The position numbers were made by a program, and so were the translations under genes. A stretch of DNA of 64,000 nucleotides from Thalassomonas actiniarum (GTDB lineage: Bacteria; Pseudomonadota; Gammaproteobacteria; Enterobacterales; Alteromonadaceae). This document shows positions 17,160 to 30,560 of this stretch, piece by piece. Within the stretch, counting starts at the first letter, position 1. Each line of letters begins with the position of its first letter. Location: NCBI RefSeq assembly GCF_000948975.2, contig NZ_CP059735.1:5888603-5952602 (forward strand). The letters are read 5' to 3'. The notes under the pieces are model-generated. The model ran no database searches. It was given only the letters and a program-made list of their open reading frames with translations, and was not told the origin of the DNA.

Positions 17160-17921
17160 CTAGCCGGTAACATCTAAACAGACATTATGCTCGTTCAGGA
17201 TATTAAGAATATTTTTTACCGGTTTACGATCGGTAAATAATCTATCCGCCTGTTTGATATTGCCTAAACGCACCATGGCACTGCGGCCGAATTTCGTATG
17301 GTCGGCGGCAAGGAAAACATTACGGGAGTTTTCCATGATCGCCTGGGCAATGCGCACTTCCTGATAATCAAAGTCCAGCAAAGAACCATCGCCATCTATG
17401 CCGCTAATACCGATAATGCCATAATCCATTTTAAACTGGCCGATAAAATCCCGTGTCGCCTCACCGACAATACCGCCATCCCGGCTCCTGACCATGCCAC
17501 CGGCAATAATGACATTAAAATCTTCTTTATTACTCAGGATTGAAGCGACATTGAGATTATTGGTCACTACCTGTAATCCCTGGTGATTAAGCAGCGCCCT
17601 GGCGATGGTTTCTGTGGTAGTGCCGATATTGATAAACAGCGATGCGTGATCCGGAATATGGCTTACCACCGCCTGGGCAATACGTTGTTTTTCTTCCAGC
17701 TGGGAAATCTTGCGGGTATTATAGGAAGTGTTTTCTGTGCTGGAGTCTAAACCGGCTCCGCCATGATGACGGCGTATCTGGTTTTGCTCAGCCAGCTGGT
17801 TAAGATCCCGCCGGATGGTCTGCGGGGTAACTTTAAAAAAATTAACAAAATGCTCAATGGTCACAAAACCCTGCTCTTTCACCATTTCAACAATCTTCGC
17901 CTGCCGGCTAACCTGCCCCAT
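17160..17921 (-). CDS. glpR: DeoR-family glycerol-3-phosphate regulon repressor
   Basis: 253 residues from ATG 17921, with AGGAAAA just upstream; an in-frame ATG at 17990 would add 23 unlikely residues. The N-terminal DeoR helix-turn-helix ([20 protein letters not shown]) and the C-terminal sensor domain ([29 protein letters not shown]) match GlpR. It lies between glpD (same strand) and glpK (divergent), so it likely represses the whole cluster and releases DNA when glycerol-3-phosphate accumulates. Confidence 0.93.
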   Translation of the reverse strand: MGQVSRQAKIVEMVKEQGFVTIEHFVNFFKVTPQTIRRDLNQLAEQNQIRRHHGGAGLDSSTENTSYNTRKISQLEEKQRIAQAVVSHIPDHASLFINIGTTTETIARALLNHQGLQVVTNNLNVASILSNKEDFNVIIAGGMVRSRDGGIVGEATRDFIGQFKMDYGIIGISGIDGDGSLLDFDYQEVRIAQAIMENSRNVFLAADHTKFGRSAMVRLGNIKQADRLFTDRKPVKNILNILNEHNVCLDVTG

Positions 17922-18201
17922 TTTTCCTGAACTCCGGTATAGTTGCACCAAATCGATAAAATTTTCGTTACTATAACACCAGAAAGGCAAATGCGGAACT
18001 TTACGAACTTACAAATAAAAGCTTAGGCAATATCAAGCCAATAAGATTCAAAAAGCAACACATTTGTACTTTATTGAAGCTTTAACCTTCACAAAAGAAA
18101 ATATTTGTTTAATATCGAATATCTCAAGGATGAAGTTTTTCCTGATCATTAGCAGAAAAATCTTGCTGGGCCAGGGGCACAGCAAAAGGGGAGTCGTTAT
18201 T
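17922..18201. promoter_or_regulatory. Divergent glpR/glpK promoter region with candidate GlpR sites
   Basis: 280 bp between the start codons. TTTTCGTTAC (about 17963-17972) and ATGCGGAACTTTACGAAC (about 17991-18009) carry the same TTCG/CGAA cores as the region before glpD. Exact promoter hexamers are not clear. Confidence 0.45.
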
Positions 18202-19686
18202 ATGTCTAGATATATCTTGTCTATCGACCAAGGTACCACCAGCTCACGGGCGATCATTTTTGATGCCTCGGGAGCTATCATCAGCAGCGCGCAAAAGGAA
18301 TTCAAACAGTATTACCCGAACAACGGCTGGGTAGAACATGACCCGGAAGAAATTTGGCAAACGACCATAGAAACTTGCCGCCAGGCCATGGCAGAAAAGC
18401 AGCTCAGTGCCGCCGATATCGCCACCATAGGGATCACCAACCAAAGAGAAACCACCCTGGTATGGGATAAACAAACCGGTGAGCCTGTCTATAATGCCAT
18501 CGTCTGGCAAGATCGCCGTACCGCCGATTATTGCAGCACTTTAATTGAACAAGATCTGGAGCAGGAATTTAATGATAAAACCGGCTTATTAATCGACCCG
18601 TACTTTTCCGGCACTAAGCTCAAATGGATCCTGGATAACGTCAGCGGCGCACGCGCCCGTGCAGACAAAGGTGAACTTGCTTTCGGTACCATAGATACCT
18701 TTTTACTGTGGCGGCTAACCGGTGGAAAGAGCCATAAAACAGATGCCACCAACGCCTCCCGTACCCTGATGTTTAATATTCACAGCCAGGAATGGGATAC
18801 CGGCTTACTGGACCGGCTAACCATACCCGAAAGTTTGTTACCGCAAGTACACGATTCAAGCGCCGCCTTCGGCGTCACCGAAGCCGGACTGCTTGGCAGT
18901 GAAATAGCCATCGGCGGTATGGCCGGCGATCAACAGGCCGCCCTGGTTGGCCAGGCCTGCTTTAAAGAAGGTATGGTAAAAAGTACCTATGGTACCGGCT
19001 GCTTTATGATGCTTAATACCGGTGAGCAGGCATTAAAATCCAACAACAGGTTATTAACGACCGTCGCCTACCGTCTCAACGGCAAAGTCACCTATGCCAT
19101 TGAAGGCAGTATTTTCGTTGCCGGCGCCGCGATCCAGTGGTTACGCGACGGTATTAACTTAATTCAGGAAGCCAGCGAGACCGAGCAGTTAGCAGAAAAC
19201 ACCCCGGTAAATCACGGTGTCTATATGGTGCCGGCTTTTACAGGCCTTGGTGCCCCCTATTGGGATCCACAAGCCCGTGGTGCCATTTCAGGATTAACCC
19301 GGGATACCGGCATAGCCGAATTTGTCAGTGCTGGTTTGCAATCGGTATGTTATCAAACCAAAGACCTCAAGCGGGCAATGGAAGATGACGGTGCCATCCG
19401 GCCCTCAACCTTACGGGTAGATGGTGGTATGGTGGCCAATAACTGGCTGGTACAGTTTTTATCTGATATTTTAGGAGCAGATATTGACCGTCCGGTGATC
19501 CAGGAAACCACAGCTTTAGGAGCTGCTTATCTGGCGGGCCTGCAAGTGGGTTTATTTGATTCACTCGAGCAAATAGGCGAGCTTTGGCAGTGCCAGCGTC
19601 AGTTCACCCCACAAATGCCTAAAACAGAAAGGGATGAGCTTTACCAGGGCTGGGAAGATGCAGTATCCCGGGTAAGATCAAAATAA
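18202..19686 (+). CDS. glpK: Glycerol kinase
   Basis: 494 residues from ATG 18202, chosen for the AAGGGGAG ribosome site 8 nt upstream and for the family start [18 protein letters not shown]; the frame is open further upstream but lacks these. It uses ATP to convert glycerol to sn-glycerol-3-phosphate in the cytoplasm. FGGY-kinase features include [46 protein letters not shown] and the C-terminal [20 protein letters not shown]. glpF follows after 43 bp in the same operon. Confidence 0.98.
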   Translation: MSRYILSIDQGTTSSRAIIFDASGAIISSAQKEFKQYYPNNGWVEHDPEEIWQTTIETCRQAMAEKQLSAADIATIGITNQRETTLVWDKQTGEPVYNAIVWQDRRTADYCSTLIEQDLEQEFNDKTGLLIDPYFSGTKLKWILDNVSGARARADKGELAFGTIDTFLLWRLTGGKSHKTDATNASRTLMFNIHSQEWDTGLLDRLTIPESLLPQVHDSSAAFGVTEAGLLGSEIAIGGMAGDQQAALVGQACFKEGMVKSTYGTGCFMMLNTGEQALKSNNRLLTTVAYRLNGKVTYAIEGSIFVAGAAIQWLRDGINLIQEASETEQLAENTPVNHGVYMVPAFTGLGAPYWDPQARGAISGLTRDTGIAEFVSAGLQSVCYQTKDLKRAMEDDGAIRPSTLRVDGGMVANNWLVQFLSDILGADIDRPVIQETTALGAAYLAGLQVGLFDSLEQIGELWQCQRQFTPQMPKTERDELYQGWEDAVSRVRSK

Positions 19687-19729
19687 TGCCTCTATAGGCA
19701 GAAAATCATTAAGGATAATGGAGTAACGA

Positions 19730-20446
19730 ATGGAATATATAATAGGTGAATTTTTAGGCAGCCTCTTTTTGATCTTATTCGGCGGCGGTGTTGTCGCTAA
19801 TGTTGTACTGTCAAAATCTAAAGGGGAAAACGGCGGCTGGATTACTATTACTGCCGGCTGGGCATTTGCGGTTATGATAGGCGTATTTGTTGCCAGTTCA
19901 AGCGGATCCCCTCAGGCTGATATTAATCCTGCGGTGACCCTGGCAAAATACTTCCTCGGTGTCTATGACTCATTAACGTATGTGATCAGCGCTGCTCTAG
20001 CGCAAATATCCGGGTGCTTTACCGGGGCTATTCTGGTATGGCTAACCTATTTACCCCACTGGAAAGAAACCCAAGATCAGGAAGCCAAGCTAGCGGTCTT
20101 TTGCACAGCACCGGCGATATCGCATGTTCCGGGAAACCTGATCAGTGAAATTATCGGTACAGTGGCCTTGATTTTTGGTGTTGGCGCCATAGTAACTTCG
20201 GGTGATTTTGCCGCCGGTATGGTGCCCTACCTTGTCGGTATGCTGGTATGGGGTATAGGACTTTCCCTCGGAGGACCAACAGGTTACGCTATTAACCCTG
20301 CCCGGGATCTAGGTCCAAGATTAGCCCATGCCTGTCTACCAGTGGCAAACAAAGGCTCTTCTCAATGGCATTATGCCTGGATTCCTGTCATTGGCCCGGT
20401 TACCGGTGCCGCAATTGCAGCTGGATTATGGCAAAATATTCTGTAA
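19730..20446 (+). CDS. glpF: Glycerol facilitator (aquaglyceroporin)
   Basis: 238 residues with six hydrophobic segments and the two half-helix NPA motifs of the MIP family: DINPAVTLAKYF in the first half and AINPARDLGPRLAHA in the second. The Asp after the second NPA (NPARD) favours a glycerol-conducting channel over a pure water channel. A good AAGGATAATGGAG ribosome site precedes ATG 19730. It is transcribed with glpK and supplies glycerol for phosphorylation. Confidence 0.95.
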   Translation: MEYIIGEFLGSLFLILFGGGVVANVVLSKSKGENGGWITITAGWAFAVMIGVFVASSSGSPQADINPAVTLAKYFLGVYDSLTYVISAALAQISGCFTGAILVWLTYLPHWKETQDQEAKLAVFCTAPAISHVPGNLISEIIGTVALIFGVGAIVTSGDFAAGMVPYLVGMLVWGIGLSLGGPTGYAINPARDLGPRLAHACLPVANKGSSQWHYAWIPVIGPVTGAAIAAGLWQNIL

Positions 20447-20453
20447 ATAATAA

Positions 20454-20473
20454 GGGCTGCCTTATAGCAGCCC
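20454..20473 (+). terminator. Hairpin after glpF
   Basis: GGGCTGC (20454-20460) and GCAGCCC (20467-20473) form a short stem 8 nt after the glpF stop codon. Little T-run follows, so it is a weak terminator candidate. Confidence 0.4.
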
Positions 20474-20513
20474 CAAAATACTCTATTTCATCAAGTATCT
20501 TTACTCTTATAAG

Positions 20514-20862
20514 CTAGCTTACCGCATGCTTTTCCCAATGCTGACCATCAAAGTCATAAAAGTGATAATATTAGCTTGAGTATCCTGATAACGGACATTT
20601 ACATCTATGCCATCAGGATTTAATCTTGAGGTATAAAAGGGTTTTATACCCCATATCTTACAAAACGTATATTTGGCGACATTGCCATTAAAACTATCAG
20701 TTTGCAGCTTACCTTCTCCTGAGAGCAAGGTAAACTTAGATGTAGCTACAATAAGATGTAAAAACCCCGACTTTGCACAAATAGAGCAAGTGTAATCATC
20801 GACGAACAAATCCTTCGGTGCCTCTACTTCAAAGCAGACAATGCCCCAATAACAACTTTCCT
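20514..20862 (-). pseudogene. Decayed GFA-family (glutathione-dependent formaldehyde-activating-like) gene
   Basis: The frame 20519-20809 (TTG start) reads TCSICAKSGFLHLIV, NGNVAKYTFCKIWGIKPFY and LNPDGIDVNVR, which fit the GFA fold. The expected N-terminus (SCYWGIVCFEVEAPKDL) continues upstream in frame but is preceded by a TAG, with no start codon. The expected C-terminus FYDFDGQHWEKHAVS is present in another frame ending at the TAG 20514-20516, so a frameshift lies near 20570. Two of the family's zinc Cys are Trp here (CxCG is CYWG, and FCKxCG is FCKIWG). All this indicates a non-functional remnant. Confidence 0.8.
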
Positions 20863-20962
20863 AGTATATCGCGCTACCCCCCCTGTTAGACGCAAAATAA
20901 GTTACATGTCTTATAAAAAGCGCTTCAATACGAATATCAACACGCTTTTATAATAAGAATCA

Positions 20963-21943
20963 CTATTTACGTACTAAGGCAACAGCATACTGTTGGCTTT
21001 GGCTATTTTGGCTACCAAGGAATAAAAAGTTTCTGAAATCAATAGACGTATAAAGTGTATGATAAAATCCAGACACATCTCCCATATGAAGTGTGAGCGA
21101 ACAACTTGTATCCAGGCTCTGACGCTCAATATCTTCTGCTAGCGGACTACATTCGGCTGCATTAACTTCGACCCCACCATAAAACAAGGTATGAGGTATC
21201 ATCATGCTACTACCACCAAAAACATTTTGAAATTCATTATCATGATCTGACTTTAATAAAGCTCCCACCTCAGTCGCGGTTGCCCAGCGCCAATCACTTA
21301 ATGATCCCCCCCATGCCAAAGCTTCTTTAATTTCTTTAGAAGACATATGGGCGATAGTTTTAAAACGCATCCAGGTTAAACCACTCATATCAAGCTGGGC
21401 ACCATCTGCCTCTGAAACTTCAGTATATGCGTCCCATTCCCAGGCTTCTTTGGGTTTGACATAATCCGGGTTTACTATCAATAAAGAATGAGCATAACTT
21501 TCGTTAGGAACCCAGCTTTGAACTTGGTCAATAGCAAAGTCATGGTCTTTTGTCAGGGCACAGGTACTCCAGAGAATACTACCATCCGCAGTACACTTCC
21601 TTACACCAGGTGACAGTGGATCAACAGCACCATATTTAAGTTCTGTAACTGCCCAGCCACCACTATCTATTACCTGATCAATAACATTCAAATCAGCCCC
21701 GGCCAATAAAGCAGTTACTTCTTCTGCCGTTGCATAGCGAGTATCAACAAAATCAGAGCCTAAAGTAAAACCTAATCCTCGGGTTTCTGAACCATTAACC
21801 CATTGCAAGCCCTGTAAATTATAACCATGTTGAGCTGCTAGCGTTTCATCTATCAATTCATGGTTACCAACACCAGCTGCTTGTACCGCCAAAGAACTAA
21901 GTGCTAACGTCGAACCTATTACTATATTTTTTATATTAAACAT
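20963..21943 (-). CDS. Secreted protein with two related domains, function unknown
   Basis: 326 residues with a signal peptide (MFNIKNIVIGSTLALSSLAVQA, cleavage near residue 22). Two segments resemble each other: GLQWVNGSE...RYATAEEVTALL (about 45-80) and GLTWMRFKT...RWATATEVGALL (about 188-230). They suggest a duplicated module with a conserved W, an aromatic-Arg-aromatic pair and a TAxEV helix. Paired Cys residues (118/128 and two near 270-290) may form disulfides in the periplasm or outside the cell. I do not recognise a family with confidence. Both neighbours are unrelated: the GFA remnant and the rRNA operon. Confidence 0.75.
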   Translation of the reverse strand: MFNIKNIVIGSTLALSSLAVQAAGVGNHELIDETLAAQHGYNLQGLQWVNGSETRGLGFTLGSDFVDTRYATAEEVTALLAGADLNVIDQVIDSGGWAVTELKYGAVDPLSPGVRKCTADGSILWSTCALTKDHDFAIDQVQSWVPNESYAHSLLIVNPDYVKPKEAWEWDAYTEVSEADGAQLDMSGLTWMRFKTIAHMSSKEIKEALAWGGSLSDWRWATATEVGALLKSDHDNEFQNVFGGSSMMIPHTLFYGGVEVNAAECSPLAEDIERQSLDTSCSLTLHMGDVSGFYHTLYTSIDFRNFLFLGSQNSQSQQYAVALVRK

Positions 21944-22337
21944 TGTACTTCCAAATATGTTAATAACGATAATCGAAATAATTACCTTGATAGCTCCTCA
22001 CAACACTGCTTTAAAGGGCTAACGGTTAATTACTTATGGCTCTAGTGCAAGAGACAGATAAACGCATTTAGATCAACTGATGTAACACCAGAGCCAGCTT
22101 AGTTTATACCATTGATTCATAAGATAAGTTTATTACAGCGCATTACACCAGCTACCATAACAAAACACATTATTCACAAATAAAAAACAAAAGCAGATGC
22201 TTAAAACGATTTGATAATAAGGATTTAATCGTGTCCGGCATGGATACAGAAAGCTAAAACATTCAGCCAGCGAACTGGAAACAGTTTCGCGCAATGCAAA
22301 ATCGCTAGTTCAACGACGAATATATTTTAATAAGAAA
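21944..22337. other. Intergenic region upstream of the secreted repeat protein
   Basis: About 395 bp, AT-rich, between the secreted-protein gene and the rRNA terminator. I see no coding frame, no tRNA and no clear operator. Confidence 0.5.
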
Positions 22338-22369
22338 GCAAAAAGCCCGACTCTTTCGAATCGGGCTTC
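22338..22369 (-). terminator. rRNA operon terminator
   Basis: On the minus strand AGCCCGATTCGAAAGAGTCGGGCT (about 22344-22367) forms an 8-bp stem and is followed by TTTTTGC. It lies just after the 5S gene. Confidence 0.9.
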
Positions 22370-22379
22370 TCTAAATAGA

Positions 22380-22497
22380 AGTCTAGCAATGTCCTACTCT
22401 CACATGGGAACTCCCACACTACCATCGGCGCTACTGCGTTTCACTTCTGAGTTCGGCATGGGATCAGGTGGTACCACAGTGCTATTGTCGCTAGACA
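22380..22497 (-). rRNA. rrf: 5S ribosomal RNA
   Basis: On the minus strand the segment contains the conserved CCATGCCGAACTCAGAAGTG and GCGCCGATGGTAGTGTGGG, and its ends pair (GTCTAGC/GCTAGAC). Length about 118 nt. Ends are estimated to a few bases. Confidence 0.97.
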
Positions 22498-22609
22498 AAA
22501 ACAGTCAATCTTGGAAAACGATATATATCTACTTATTCAATCTATGTGTACGTGACTTTTGTTTTTAATGTCAGTCTTCATACAACCTTAAAACCACTTG
22601 GGTGTTGTA

Positions 22610-25496
<2,887 letters not shown>

Positions 25497-25816
25497 ATAC
25501 AACCCCAAGTAGTTTCCTATTTGAAAACCCGGTGACTAAACCGGATTAAGTTGTAAAGCCTGACATTTTCACGCACTCATAGAGTGTCTTGAATAAGAGT
25601 TGATAATGACTCAAGGAAGAAATCATTATCAGGTTTGATGTTCACAGCGCGACACTGTGTTCATCGTCGTAAATAGCCGTTTATAAAAACGATTATTCAC
25701 GGGTATATATATATCAGCTTTCCAGATTGTTAAAGAACATCTCTAACCGCATTCGGTTAAAGTTGGTTATCATACCATTTGTGTAGACACTCATGAGAAG
25801 TTGTTCTACTTCAAGA
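25497..25816 (-). other. 16S-23S internal transcribed spacer without tRNA
   Basis: About 320 nt. I searched for tRNA-Ile, -Ala and -Glu landmarks (GGTTCGA arms, CCA ends) and saw none. A boxA-like element TTCTTTAACAATC (25725-25740, minus strand) precedes the 23S gene, as in other gammaproteobacterial spacers. Confidence 0.75.
25725..25740 (-). promoter_or_regulatory. boxA antitermination element in the 16S-23S spacer
   Basis: The minus strand reads ATGTTCTTTAACAATC, closely matching the boxA consensus (TGCTCTTTAACA) that recruits Nus antitermination factors to rRNA transcripts. Confidence 0.75.
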
Positions 25817-27356
<1,540 letters not shown>

Positions 27357-27540
27357 AAATCGTTTGTGAAGCTTTCGCTTCGACTCAATGAATTCTGTCA
27401 AATAAATATTACTTACTTAAAAAGTAAGTCGTACTTGTGTGTCATTCATCATTAAGTTTATTTTTTGCTCTTGCTTCGAAAAGCGAAGAACTATGTAAAA
27501 TCAACATTAACGTGAGTGCCCACACAAATTGCATGATAAC

Positions 27541-27556
27541 TAATTTTTAAAGAACC
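27541..27556 (-). promoter_or_regulatory. boxA element in the rRNA leader
   Basis: The minus strand reads GGTTCTTTAAAAATTA, followed downstream by TTTGTGTGGGCACTC, the order seen in E. coli rrn leaders. Confidence 0.75.
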
Positions 27557-27635
27557 ACTCTTTAAAAGAGTGAGATATAAATCGCATTCGTTTATACCTT
27601 GAGTTGCTTAAGACCTTGTCTCAAGCGAGATGCGC

Positions 27636-27663
27636 ATGATACGCTTCTCAGTTTTGATGTCAA
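27636..27663 (-). promoter_or_regulatory. rrn promoter, proximal (P2-like)
   Basis: On the minus strand -35 TTGACA (27658-27663), a 16-bp spacer and -10 TATCAT (27636-27641) are followed by a GC-rich discriminator GCGC, typical of growth-rate-controlled rRNA promoters. Confidence 0.85.
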
Positions 27664-27761
27664 CATCTTTTTTCAAAGTTTTGTTGGCTGTTTAGTGAAT
27701 GTTTCCATCGACTAAACTTATCAAAACACTTCGTTGAGCTGCCCCGTGGAAGTGGATGCGC

Positions 27762-27789
27762 ATTTTAGACATTTTATTGAAGAGGTCAA
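27762..27789 (-). promoter_or_regulatory. rrn promoter, distal (P1-like)
   Basis: On the minus strand -35 TTGACC (27784-27789), a 16-bp spacer and -10 TAAAAT (27762-27767) are followed by GCGC, repeating the architecture of the proximal promoter about 126 bp downstream. Confidence 0.8.
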
Positions 27790-28408
27790 CACCTTTTTTC
27801 AATAAATTTAATAAAATCTCATTAGCGTATTCGCCACCACTGAAATAGCTCAAAAAGAGAGCTGAAATTCATGAGTAAGGTTAACTTTTAGGCTAAACAC
27901 CACACATCACAATTTAAAAATAAAAAGCCGTCCTTCCTAATGCCCCCCCTAAAAAGAATCTGTATTCAATTAAAAGTTGGCTCGACTGTTAATGAAGAAA
28001 ATAACAGGTTAGTGGAGCGTTAATTCTATGATTGTCTTTATTTAAACTGCTTGATCCTCGGAATTGTTATCGCTTATGGTCAGTTGCTATTTGCTAACCT
28101 AGCAGGTTTATGCAAATAAACTAGGATTCATTTTCCCCCCTTACAAGTAGGTAGTTTGCACATAATAATTTAATACAAAGCACCGGGTAATTAACGACTA
28201 AGCGCTTATGATAAGCGTATTAAGCAATATAGCTTCATTATGCATCTAGCAAAATACAAGCTTTTTTAGAAAAACAAACACACTTTCACCCAATTTTAAC
28301 CCTTTAATTTTTACTGCATGTTCAGCCCCCAACATAAACATGTCGCGCACAAAAACTTGACATAAACGACAACTTTTTTTCGAAAAATTTAATTACAAGA
28401 GGTAGGTA

Positions 28409-30115
28409 ATGACGATTAAGAAAAAATTAATTGCGATATTAATCGCGATTGTATTGCTGGTTACAGGCTCGATAGTGGCTCAAAATATCGCCAACGTTAA
28501 AAATGGCCAACAGGCACAAGCGAGTAAAACCCGGTATCTTTCTTATTTAGTGGCAGATGAATTTCGTCAGACATCACTGGACTTAACCCGTTTATGCCGC
28601 AGCTTTGTCGCCACAGGCGAACAGAAGTACTGGGATGCCTATTGGCAGGTTATCAAATGGCGTAATGGTGAATCCCCAAGACCAGATAATACCGACCCGG
28701 CACTCTACCCCGGGGTTAAAAAGAAACAAAGCGACATCATGCGCGAGCTTAACTTTTCCAGACAGGAATTTGACCTGTTAGCCCTGGCAAATAAAAACTC
28801 CAACGCCTTAGTCGCCACCGAATCCCAGGCCATGGAATCGATTAAATCCGGATATGTCGTTGACGGGCCATTTCAGGCTTTACCCGGTGAAGACGTACAA
28901 ACCTTTGCCCAGCGTATTGTTTTTGATAATGCCTATCACAGTGAAGCCGCAAAAATTCTAGCACCTGTAACGCAATTTTTTAAAGCCCAGGATCAGCGTA
29001 CCGCACAGCATTTACAAGCAATAGAAGAGTCCGCCTCAAGCTGGTTGCTGATCAGTTTATGCAGCCAGATAGTGGCCGCCTTACTGATCGCCTTACTTAT
29101 TGTGATATTAATTTATTCACTGTTTAAACCTTTACAGGAAGCAACCGGCGCTATGCTCAATATTGCCGAAGGCGATGGCGATCTGCAAAAGCGCCTGAAA
29201 GACTCTGGCAGTGATGAACTTTCAACCCTGGGGAAAGGCTTTAACAGCTTTGCCGCCAATATCCAGACAGTTATCGTCAACCTGCGCCGTATGATCGAGG
29301 AAATTTCAGCCTCTTCAAATCAGCTGACGACCACAGCACAACAAACCGATAATGCCATTAGCGAGCAAAAAGAAGAAATTCAAAAATTATTTGTCGCCAT
29401 AGAGCAGCTGGTGCCAGCCATTCAGGATGTTGCTATGCTGGCTTCCGACGGTGCGGATAAGGCCAATGTTGCCAACCGGCATGCAACCTCGGGGATCGGG
29501 GTGGTAGAAAAAGCCGTCAAAAACATCAATAGCCTGGAAACCGATATTGAAAACTCTTCCAGCGTTATCAATAAGCTGGCAAAAGATACCAACAATATCA
29601 GCACAGTGCTCGATGTTATTGGCGGTATTGCCGATCAGACCAATTTGCTGGCATTAAACGCCGCCATAGAAGCAGCCCGTGCCGGCGAACAGGGCCGGGG
29701 TTTTGCCGTAGTGGCCGACGAAGTGAGAACCCTTGCCCAGCGTACGCAAAATTCCACCACAGAAATCCGCGAAATGATAGAAGGCTTGCAGGTTGAAGCC
29801 AATAATGCCGTTGCCGTGATGGAGCAAAGCCATATCAAAACGGAAACCTGCGTAAAAGACACCACAGATTTAGGGGATGCCCTGGAGAACATATCCGGCT
29901 CTGTCATGGCGATCACCGATATTAACCACCAGATTGCTTCGGCAACCGAAGAGCAAAGCGCCACCATAGAGGAGATCAGGCGCAACATCGACAATATTAA
30001 CCAAAATGTCGAAACCACTTCCGCCGGTTCAAAAGAAACCGCCGACAACAGCCAATACACCACAGAGCTGACCATCAAGATACAAGCCTTAGTGAATCAA
30101 TTTAAAACAAGTTAA
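28409..30115 (+). CDS. Methyl-accepting chemotaxis protein
   Basis: 568 residues. A TM helix (about 6-27) leads to a periplasmic ligand domain (about 30-208), then a second TM (about 211-238), a HAMP domain and a long helical signalling domain. The highly conserved hairpin tip [21 protein letters not shown] (about 408-428) with [15 protein letters not shown] marks the CheA/CheW contact. It senses an unknown external ligand and controls the flagellar motor via the chemotaxis pathway. It is a single gene ending in a strong terminator. Ligand cannot be inferred. Confidence 0.96.
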   Translation: MTIKKKLIAILIAIVLLVTGSIVAQNIANVKNGQQAQASKTRYLSYLVADEFRQTSLDLTRLCRSFVATGEQKYWDAYWQVIKWRNGESPRPDNTDPALYPGVKKKQSDIMRELNFSRQEFDLLALANKNSNALVATESQAMESIKSGYVVDGPFQALPGEDVQTFAQRIVFDNAYHSEAAKILAPVTQFFKAQDQRTAQHLQAIEESASSWLLISLCSQIVAALLIALLIVILIYSLFKPLQEATGAMLNIAEGDGDLQKRLKDSGSDELSTLGKGFNSFAANIQTVIVNLRRMIEEISASSNQLTTTAQQTDNAISEQKEEIQKLFVAIEQLVPAIQDVAMLASDGADKANVANRHATSGIGVVEKAVKNINSLETDIENSSSVINKLAKDTNNISTVLDVIGGIADQTNLLALNAAIEAARAGEQGRGFAVVADEVRTLAQRTQNSTTEIREMIEGLQVEANNAVAVMEQSHIKTETCVKDTTDLGDALENISGSVMAITDINHQIASATEEQSATIEEIRRNIDNINQNVETTSAGSKETADNSQYTTELTIKIQALVNQFKTS

Positions 30116-30560
30116 TAGCAAACTCAACTGAGGCTATGTCAGCCAAAAAATAAGGGAGTTTAACCATAAACTCCCTTATTTTGTCAGCTCCTGCAGCCCC
30201 CTAAGCCATTACCGGGTTATTGCCAGCTCCTCATTAATCATGACTAAGTTCACACGGTTGTTTCTTCAACCAGCCTTTAGACAAAACAAACCATGGCTTT
30301 GCAAAATTAAGCTGTTTCACCGATAAATCCATTGATTCCACTGAACAAATAATCTCTGGCTGAAATACCTTATAGACCCCGGCGGAGGTTATTGCGATCA
30401 GGCGAGCAAAGCCTGTATAAGGCATTATTCACTAGGTTTTCATAATCAATTGATTTTAAGGTTATTTATTGGCATATCTGTCAGGACAACCTAATGGTTC
30501 AGTACGTCAATAATCTCTGCTATCGAAAATAAAATACAGTTAATTAATAAGGTTTTAGCG
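30116..30560. other. Intergenic region between chemoreceptor and nucleotidyltransferase-like pair
   Basis: About 445 bp. It holds the chemoreceptor terminator and, on the minus strand, a 63-codon frame (30234-30425) without a good ribosome site that I do not accept as a gene. The 130 bp before 30561 are AT-rich and should contain the promoter of the pair; AATAAGG (about 30547-30553) is a likely ribosome site. Confidence 0.5.
30147..30182 (+). terminator. Terminator of the chemoreceptor gene
   Basis: Perfect 14-bp stem AATAAGGGAGTTTA/TAAACTCCCTTATT with a 4-nt loop ACCA, preceded by A-run and followed by TTG. It could act on both strands. Confidence 0.9.

Larger units (their letters stand above)
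27357..28408. other. rRNA leader and promoter region, then AT-rich spacer before the chemoreceptor gene
   Basis: The first 440 bp hold the rRNA leader, boxA and two rrn promoters on the minus strand. From about 27800 to 28408 the DNA is AT-rich and I see no gene or clear element apart from AAGAGG (about 28398) as ribosome site for the chemoreceptor. Confidence 0.65.

Noticed and set aside
30234-30425. 63-codon minus-strand frame between the chemoreceptor and the giant protein pair
   Set aside because: It has no good ribosome site, no recognisable domain and no neighbour support. I cannot exclude a remnant of another gene.
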